Positions 53,685-59,007 of a DNA stretch of 59,007 nt are shown here, piece after piece; the stretch's first letter is position 1, and each line of letters opens with the position of its first letter. Source of the stretch: Rhodoblastus sp. (GTDB taxonomy: Bacteria > Pseudomonadota > Alphaproteobacteria > Rhizobiales > Beijerinckiaceae); contig NZ_JAGRPM010000020.1 in assembly GCF_019449565.1 (NCBI RefSeq), forward strand, positions 1 to 59,007, in the 5' to 3' direction. The notes beneath the pieces were generated by a model. It did no database searches and was not told where the DNA came from. It saw only the letters and a program-made list of their open reading frames with translations. A program made the position numbers and the translations under genes.

Positions 53685-55514
53685 TCAAAAATGCGGAATC
53701 GCGCCCTCGCGGCGATTGACGGGACGAAGTTGCACGCTATGATCCGCGCCGCTTCGGGGCTTCGGCCCGCGATGCCCCTGTGGCGGAATTGGTAGACGCG
53801 CTCGACTCAAAATCGAGTTCCGCAAGGAGTGCTGGTTCGATCCCGGCCAGGGGCACCATTCCTGAACAGAATTGCGAACCTTTTTTGGTTTTGGCTTTCC
53901 GCCGACGGCTGCGGTGAGGTTATCGTTCGATCCGACGATACGGATCACACCTTCGCCGACGATCACGGCGTCCACGACGGCGCCGAGATAGGCTTTCCGC
54001 GCTGCGGTTTCGCCGTTTAGCAGCCGGTCTCTGGCAAGGCGGGTGAACTCCTCGATGGCGGCAGGGTCGATCGTAGCGGGAACGGCCGCCGACCGCCGGG
54101 CATAATCCAGCGCCTCCTTGGTGCGGTCGCGCGATTCCCGCAACGAATCGATTCGCCCTTTAAGCGTCGGCTCCGAGGTGTCGATCACGCCATCTTCGAT
54201 CGCCTTATACAATCTGTTCAGCCGCGCCTCAGCTTCAGCGGCGTCGCGGGCAAGCTCGATCATGCGGTTGTTGGCAGAAGCTTGGCGTTCAGTCTGGCGT
54301 TGTAAAATCCCCGACAGAATCGCTGTCACCCGTTCGGGCGTGAGAAGCCTGTCGACAAGCGCCTCGGTGACCAGTTTGTCCGCCGTTGGCCTCGGAACTC
54401 GCCGATTGCAGCAGACGGCGTCACCGGCGCGATGACGACCCTGCTTCGTTGACTGAATGCATTTGTAGTAAGTGTAGGTAGTCCCTGTTCGGGATGTTCC
54501 CGTTGCGGTTGTAAGCGCGTGGGAGGGGTTACAGTCGCAACGGATGAGGCCACCAAGCAGTGAAGGGCCGGAATCCAGGCGTGGCCCACGGATTGCCGGT
54601 GCCCGGGACACCATCAGGGCTTGCACGTCGGAAAAAGTTTGCTGGTCAATGATTTCAGGCACATCGTAGGTGATGAGGTTCTTGCCGGTCTTGCGCTGCC
54701 CTGTTTCGGGATCGATTGGATTATATTCGCGCGTTCCGGTGTAGGCGGAGCGCGTGAGGATTTCATGGACGGTTCCGGTTCCGAATTGATTCCCGGCGCG
54801 CGACCGAAAGCCCTTCGCATTGAGCCACATGGCGATTTTTTTCGTGCCCAGCGGACCCGAAGCGCCGTCCCCTTTACGGGCTAATTCATAGCATTTGCGG
54901 ACAATTTCGGCCTCAGCCGGCTCGATCGCCAGGCGTTTTTTCTGCTTTTTACCGATAAGCTCGGCGTCAACTGATTTATAGCCAAAAGGAATTATGCCGC
55001 CGTTAGAATATCCACGGTTGGCATTTTCATCCATTGTACGGATGGTGTTGCGAGAAATCTCGGCAGATTGATACTCGTTCACGATGCCGATGAATTGGCG
55101 AATGATTTTGCCAGATGCATCGTGAGAAAATGATTCGACGACGGAAAGAAGTCCTGTTCCGTGCTTGCGTATCGTTTGCACGCACAATTCCTGGTCGAGC
55201 GAATTCCGGAACCCACGGGATAGCGAATAGACGACCACGTAATCGACGGAACGGCTGCCGTCCATCACCCGCGCGATCATGGCTTCGAAGGCGGTGCGTC
55301 TCGTAGTCTTCCCGCTTTCTCCTTCTTCGCGGTAGACGTGAAGCAGTTTCAGATTGTCGCGTTCGCAGCGGGCGCGGAGCTGTTCTTCCTGCGTTGCCAG
55401 ACTGAGCTCGTTTGCCGCCTGCTCTGGAGTCGAGACGCGGATATAGCCCACCGCCGTCTTCTGTTTCTTTTCCTCAACTCGGCTCGTTGGGTCCGTCAGA
55501 TTCTTGCGGCTCAT
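53685..55514 (-). CDS. Large serine recombinase, C terminus fused to tRNA-Leu antisense
   Basis: A 609-residue site-specific recombinase from the ATG at 55514 (GAGGAAAAA upstream; the frame also opens at 55541). Resolvase domain with Ser28 in YIRVSTPEQ, the SGKTTRR loop and VYSLSRGFRN; recombinase domain (about 185-290); zinc ribbon (CDC, YYKC, CCNRRV, about 325-375); coiled coil (about 400-475). The first 552 residues are encoded to the right of 53859. The remaining 57 (beginning WCPWPGSNQHSL) are read antisense through tRNA-Leu and into the chromosome to 53685. So the native C terminus has been replaced at integration, or this tRNA end is the recombinase's own target. Confidence 0.85.
   Translation of the reverse strand: MSRKNLTDPTSRVEEKKQKTAVGYIRVSTPEQAANELSLATQEEQLRARCERDNLKLLHVYREEGESGKTTRRTAFEAMIARVMDGSRSVDYVVVYSLSRGFRNSLDQELCVQTIRKHGTGLLSVVESFSHDASGKIIRQFIGIVNEYQSAEISRNTIRTMDENANRGYSNGGIIPFGYKSVDAELIGKKQKKRLAIEPAEAEIVRKCYELARKGDGASGPLGTKKIAMWLNAKGFRSRAGNQFGTGTVHEILTRSAYTGTREYNPIDPETGQRKTGKNLITYDVPEIIDQQTFSDVQALMVSRAPAIRGPRLDSGPSLLGGLIRCDCNPSHALTTATGTSRTGTTYTYYKCIQSTKQGRHRAGDAVCCNRRVPRPTADKLVTEALVDRLLTPERVTAILSGILQRQTERQASANNRMIELARDAAEAEARLNRLYKAIEDGVIDTSEPTLKGRIDSLRESRDRTKEALDYARRSAAVPATIDPAAIEEFTRLARDRLLNGETAARKAYLGAVVDAVIVGEGVIRIVGSNDNLTAAVGGKPKPKKVRNSVQEWCPWPGSNQHSLRNSILSRARLPIPPQGHRGPKPRSGADHSVQLRPVNRREGAIPHF
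53774..53858 (+). tRNA. tRNA-Leu (anticodon CAA)
   Basis: 85-nt class II tRNA. Acceptor stem GCCCCTG/CAGGGGC, anticodon stem CTCGA/TCGAG with loop CTCAAAA (anticodon CAA), long variable arm, T-arm with TTCGATC, discriminator A and encoded CCA. Its 3' end is the edge of the mobile element: the recombinase gene begins (reading from the right) exactly here. Confidence 0.96.
53836..53860. other. Proposed attachment junction at the tRNA-Leu 3' end
   Basis: The tRNA 3' end (CCA at 53856-53858) coincides with the codon boundary where the recombinase's element-derived sequence meets the tRNA. This is where an att site would be expected. The crossover base cannot be placed without the empty site, and the right-hand copy was not found in the window. 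Confidence 0.5.
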
Positions 55515-55593
55515 TTTTTCCTCTATGGACTCAGGCGACATGGAATTTGGGGAAGGCGCCGAGTTCAGGATGCGCGGCGCGGTGAGTACTTGT

Positions 55594-55848
55594 TCAGGGG
55601 TGGCGTTTGCTGATTTTCGTCAAGCAATCTTCAATGAGGTCGCCAAAATAGGCCTCGATGGCGTCCAGCTCTGCGCCGGTCACGGCCAACGGCTCAGGCA
55701 GGTCGACTTCGATGCGCCATTCCGTCGCATGACTGTTGGAGCGAGCCGCCCTCGCCATCTTGGGCGCGATGATCGAAGTGCCGTTGCTTGCCGGGTCAGA
55801 AGATTTCGGGTCTCCGAAATCGGGCGTTTCGCCCTTCGGGATGTCCAT
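55594..55848 (-). CDS. Small hypothetical protein on the element
   Basis: An 84-residue acidic protein starting MDIPKGETPDFG; the C-terminal half (EWRIEVDLPEPLAVTGAELDAIEAYFGDLIEDCL, mentioned here by its position about 47-77) is helical. GGAC stands 9 nt before the ATG at 55848; the frame is open further to a GTG at 55914, but that part runs over palindromes and looks like leader. It is upstream of the recombinase, same orientation, and may be its accessory or control factor. Function unknown. Confidence 0.45.
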   Translation of the reverse strand: MDIPKGETPDFGDPKSSDPASNGTSIIAPKMARAARSNSHATEWRIEVDLPEPLAVTGAELDAIEAYFGDLIEDCLTKISKRHP

Positions 55849-56411
55849 GGTGCACGTCTGTCCGTACATCCATCCAATCGGATGGGTGTTGAACGGCCGT
55901 TCGGCCGTTCGCACGAGCAGACGTGGGGCAGTGCGCCTTGCCGCCTGTCAACGCACCATGCGGACAGTACGGCCACCCACGAATCGCCTGACGTCATGGG
56001 ATGAGGCATTCGCCCACTGACGCCAATTTTTCCCTCTGGAACCCAGTGCGCCGTTGAGATTATTTCCCGTAGGTTATGACGAGCGCTTGAGTTGCAGTGT
56101 GGCCGCCGCAACCCGCCTTAAGACTGTGGACCCAAGCATGCCAAGCCGGGTGCATAATCAGCGGATTGCTTTCATAAGCCAAAGGTCCCACAACGGAAAA
56201 ATGGAGTCAATGTTCATGTTTATGATGATAATTCAGTCGCTTAGTCATTTTTTTGGGCGTTAAATGTTTCCGTTGTGGCTTGGCGTCATTGCGGTCTACG
56301 ATCGAGGTCACAGCGTAATTCTGCCACTACGCAATAATCGATGCCGATGCAGCGGGTAAAGGCATCCGACGCGTTCAACTGGAAACTTTCGTCATCGTCG
56401 ATAGCGCCTTT
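55849..56411. other. Gene-poor 563-bp region with palindromes
   Basis: No gene is supported. Near the left end are a hairpin (CCATCC, loop AATC, GGATGG at 55870-55885) and a perfect 12-bp palindrome GAACGGCCGTTC (55891-55902), followed by a second half-copy CGGCCGTTC. They precede the small hypothetical gene and could bind its regulator. The right part (56100-56340) is AT-richer and featureless to the eye. Confidence 0.45.
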
Positions 56412-58043
56412 TCACTGCATCAATTCGACGAAAACATTTCCGGGAGTAGCGGTGGGCTTGACCGTAAACCGAACCCTTGTCGACACGACGCCGCCGGATC
56501 GACGAGAAAGTCTGTTCAGCGCTTCGGCGCGCCGAAAATTGCCATCCTCCGCCAGTCGTCCAATCAGTTTGGTCAAGATAATTTCGTAGGTGACTGCGCA
56601 GGTGACCTTTCCTATATTTGCGTCGTACCCTTCGAGGGTCGCATCGTTATGCAACGACACAGATTCGTAGGACTCCCCCGCGTAGGTTTTTCGATCTGCA
56701 AACGTTTGATAAATCAGCTTTCGAACCAAGTCCGATTGATCGACGCAGGCCTTGAGGTTCGAATTTATTGGTTTTGCAATGACTGCTGGTTGGCTAAGCG
56801 GTGTTGGCGATGCCGGTTCGACTTCATAGGGCACGCTGAAGCGCGAGATGTCGCTGATATATCCATGTTCTGCTAGGAACGCCCTTAATGCTGCGGGAAA
56901 GGCGAGCTTGACCTTCTTGTCGTCAGGACATTTGTCGATTGGCGCGTTCGTCGTGCATTTTTCCTGGCTGAAGTCGGATTGGTGGTCGTAGCTGGCGAGC
57001 ATTTTCGACCACGCGGCATCGCCTCGTCCGACCAGTATCGAGCTTGCCACCCACCCTGCCAAAAAGCCGTTCGAGTGCCAGCTATCGTCTCCGTCGCCGG
57101 CATATTCCTCTTGCAAATACAAGCTTTGGAGGAGTGTATGCTGAAATTTCGCATCCGTGGCCACGTCGACCAACGTGTCTCCTGACAACTGATGAATGCG
57201 AGATGGAGAATATGATCCAGCGTAGGAATCAAAGGCATAAAGAAACGATTGGTCAATAGAGATCAGATAGCTGAAGCCTTTATTCTCAAGATCTTCGAAT
57301 TGATATCCGCCATCGCCGTCGATCGTGTCGCCATCTACAACGTGCCAGGTTCCTTCTTTAGTCAAGGTGGCGATCTTCGTTATTGTGCAACAGTGTGCAC
57401 CCTTCCAAAAGTAGGTAAAGACGACTTGTGGCATAGGAGAATTAGGGTCGAGACGCACCAATTGCACCTGTGATGCCGGCGTGTCCGTGGGGTTCTCCGT
57501 GAACTCCATGTTGAAGGCGGGCTTGCCCTTGTAAGTGCCTATGGCGACTGCATCGGCCTCGCCGTCGCCGACGGAATGGCGGGTCAATTTGATTTCCAAG
57601 TCATCCTTGCGGAAGGCCGCGTCGTGCTCGCCATCGTATTGGAGCGTGTCTTCTATATTGGAAGCTGGTTGCGCCCAGACGGATTCCACGAAGTTCGCGC
57701 CTTTGGTCAGATAGGCATCCTTCGGGGCCCGTTGCTCCTTGATCTGCGCCTCAAGAAATTGCCGGCCTAGGCCCGACCTGATCGTGTGCGGCCCGCTGAC
57801 GGCGGCAAACCATCCGTTGGCGGAGCGAACCACGATCGGTTTGGCGGCTGCGTACCGTTGGGCGCCTGCGATTGCGTGATCCGCGTCCTGCCGGCTGACG
57901 AGCACGACCCAAAATTGATCGCCGCCGAGGCTCAATTCAACTGCTTCTGCGGGGGCTCTCCCCAGGCATAGGACCGCAATGGCGATCAGGCTGGCAACGA
58001 CAAATTGACGGGATGCTCTGAATCTCACGAATCCATATGGCAT
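56412..58043 (-). CDS. Large exported protein of unknown function
   Basis: From the ATG at 58043 the product has 543 residues, with a signal peptide (hydrophobic about 12-29, cleavage after AEA). The N-terminal ~60 mature residues (FWVVLVSRQDADHAIA then IVVRSANGWFAAVSGP) look like a SPOR-type fold; the middle has a WKGAHCCTITKIATL and an Asp-rich run (DGDTIDGDGGY). The C-terminal third has no recognised motif. GC and codon use are lower than in the chromosome. An alternative upstream ATG at 58127 would bury the signal. The function is unknown. Confidence 0.6.
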   Translation of the reverse strand: MPYGFVRFRASRQFVVASLIAIAVLCLGRAPAEAVELSLGGDQFWVVLVSRQDADHAIAGAQRYAAAKPIVVRSANGWFAAVSGPHTIRSGLGRQFLEAQIKEQRAPKDAYLTKGANFVESVWAQPASNIEDTLQYDGEHDAAFRKDDLEIKLTRHSVGDGEADAVAIGTYKGKPAFNMEFTENPTDTPASQVQLVRLDPNSPMPQVVFTYFWKGAHCCTITKIATLTKEGTWHVVDGDTIDGDGGYQFEDLENKGFSYLISIDQSFLYAFDSYAGSYSPSRIHQLSGDTLVDVATDAKFQHTLLQSLYLQEEYAGDGDDSWHSNGFLAGWVASSILVGRGDAAWSKMLASYDHQSDFSQEKCTTNAPIDKCPDDKKVKLAFPAALRAFLAEHGYISDISRFSVPYEVEPASPTPLSQPAVIAKPINSNLKACVDQSDLVRKLIYQTFADRKTYAGESYESVSLHNDATLEGYDANIGKVTCAVTYEIILTKLIGRLAEDGNFRRAEALNRLSRRSGGVVSTRVRFTVKPTATPGNVFVELMQ

Positions 58044-58215
58044 AAATGACTCGCTGCCGGTCTGAGGCCGTTCTGGGGCCGTATCGCCAAAAGGCACCAT
58101 GGCCGTGAAAGCTATTGCTTTGAACAAGCTCCAGCAAGCGGACGAGTGGTCACATGCGCAAAAAATGACTGCGGCGCATTTCGCGGGATGACCACGTCGA
58201 ACAAGGCGAGCATTT

Positions 58216-58839
58216 TCAATTTCGATTCAGCCCGTGTTCGCCTCGAGTCAGTAGAATGTTCTTCCAGAACGTTTCTCGTCCGATGATAATATCGTCTGGC
58301 GTTGGGCTTGGGCGTGTTTCCAGCAGCGCGAAGCGGAACGCTTTACGGCAATATTCCAGGGTCGGATCCTTCACTAAGGCGCGCAATTCCACGTTGCCGC
58401 CATGCCCGGTGTTTACGTATTCCGACCAGCGGGACCAGACGCCATGGCCTCCATAAGCTGAGCCGACGTATCGCTTCCCGGTAGTCTGATCGGAGATGAG
58501 ATAAACGCCCTTTACGCTCGCCAGCGCGGCCTTCCAGTCCGTCCGGTTGTTTTGCACAAGAGATTCAAGCTCCTCGAAAGAAAGGTCGATGTTTTCGAAA
58601 CCCGGGAACGATCTGCCAGAATATTTCTCGCGAATGATCTCCTGTAATTCGAGGTTCTGATAGTGATTTTCAAAATTTACCCGTGTCGCGCGTTCCCGAT
58701 ACGACGAACGAAGTTTGAGGCGGCCAATGAAAGCGGAGCCTTCATCACTCAGCTCAACCTCGTAACGGTCGCTATGACGTTCTAATACGCGATAAATTCC
58801 GCCGAACAGCCATATATCGGGCTCGTGATAAAATTGCAT
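58216..58839 (-). CDS. GIY-YIG nuclease, probably 5'-truncated
   Basis: The 207-residue frame ends in a GIY-YIG domain (about 108-205): GVYLI (111-115), YVG (124-126), an Arg near 137 and a Glu near 174, the catalytic residues. The N-terminal part (WLFGGIYRVLER, then a Tyr/Glu-rich region and RSFPGFENIDL) matches a known group of GIY-YIG proteins, which normally carry about 50 further residues before it. The same frame stays open without a start from 58840 to 58884 and then meets the end of an IS21-like element. So the gene seems to have lost its beginning; whether the rest is still expressed is unclear. Confidence 0.68.
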   Translation of the reverse strand: MQFYHEPDIWLFGGIYRVLERHSDRYEVELSDEGSAFIGRLKLRSSYRERATRVNFENHYQNLELQEIIREKYSGRSFPGFENIDLSFEELESLVQNNRTDWKAALASVKGVYLISDQTTGKRYVGSAYGGHGVWSRWSEYVNTGHGGNVELRALVKDPTLEYCRKAFRFALLETRPSPTPDDIIIGRETFWKNILLTRGEHGLNRN

Positions 58840-58885
58840 AAGAGCGAATATTTTTGGGCGGTTGAAATCATTTCTGGCTGGTCTG

Positions 58886-59007
58886 TGTTGATTTCCGTTT
58901 GGAACTGACCCGGGATTTTCACTGAGAAGTGACCCGCCTTTTTATGTTCCTGCGGTCAGGTTTTGGTCAAGGCATTGGCTTTCTCCTTTCGTCCTTTTGC
59001 GGTTGCG
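58886..59007. mobile_element. End of an IS21-like insertion sequence (partial)
   Basis: Starting at 58886 with TGTTGATTTCC, the sequence contains TGGAACTGACCC (58900-58911) and GAGAAGTGACCC (58924-58935), spaced 24 bp. Repeated tgaccc-type motifs next to a TG end are typical of IS21-family termini. On the minus strand a frame reads in from the window edge and stops at 58942, which may be the end of the istB-like gene; the other two frames also stop nearby, so I do not name the protein. Most of the element lies to the right of the window. Confidence 0.5.

Noticed and set aside
53859..59007. A direct repeat of the tRNA-Leu 3' end as right attachment site
   Set aside because: No second copy of the last ~20 bases of the tRNA was seen in the rest of the window. 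The right end probably lies outside.

Overview
The window is a 59 kb stretch of a GC-rich alphaproteobacterial chromosome. The gene set suggests a Hyphomicrobiales diazotroph of the Methylocystaceae/Beijerinckiaceae/Rhodoblastus type. Grounds for this are the dense GC-rich coding, the HisG+HisZ pair next to HisS, GapR (DUF2312), DUF1036, DUF1178 and ApaG family genes, and a draT-draG pair, which only makes sense beside a nitrogenase. The genus is an inference and no species is claimed.

Layout. 1-8.6 kb: the tail of an ammonium transporter gene, an M48 lipoprotein protease, a nuclease-like secreted protein, tRNA-Arg(CCT), small membrane and periplasmic enzymes, MarC, then a phosphopantetheinyl transferase followed by draT-draG, the ADP-ribosylation switch of nitrogenase. 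8.6-16.3 kb: hisG-hisZ-hisS, a HAD phosphatase, a MaoC hydratase, a protein methyltransferase and an acyl-CoA ligase. 16.5-20.7 kb: a MAPEG protein, ffh, rpsP-rimM-trmD and tRNA-Thr(CGT). 21-24.9 kb: a TackOD1 metal-binding protein, a processive GT2 synthase and an HlyD-type adaptor, probably a synthase-dependent polysaccharide exporter. 25-31.6 kb: cold-shock protein, TPR protein, hemN with a perfect FNR/FixK box, a 2-hydroxyacid dehydrogenase, hemH, cutA and an SDR. 31.7-41.6 kb: an unknown lower-GC gene, galE, galU, a beta-barrel protein, an OYE reductase, gapR, an N-formylglutamate amidohydrolase-like gene, pyk and an L,D-transpeptidase-like lipoprotein. 41.7-49.5 kb: argE, apaG, a solitary C5-cytosine methyltransferase with a 95-residue partner, DUF1178, grxC, comF, a methyltransferase, and a divergent hxlR/qorB redox pair. 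49.6-53.5 kb: a DUF2946 protein and an OprC/NosA-like copper TonB receptor, then dsbB and a DedA/YqaA membrane protein.

From 53.86 kb rightward the sequence changes character. A large serine recombinase starts exactly at the 3' end of tRNA-Leu(CAA) and its reading frame runs antisense through the whole tRNA. Lower-GC unknown genes follow (a small protein and a 543-residue secreted protein). The last gene is a GIY-YIG nuclease whose 5' end appears cut off by the end of an IS21-like element at the window edge. This is the accessory region and most of it lies beyond the window.

The most informative observations are the recombinase/tRNA-Leu fusion, the copper receptor with both halves of a CxxxM/HxM site, the TackOD1-GT2-HlyD export locus with a possible degenerate GGDEF tail, the FNR box at hemN, a perfect 32-bp palindrome between draG and hisG, and an orphan + strand terminator-like hairpin in front of apaG.
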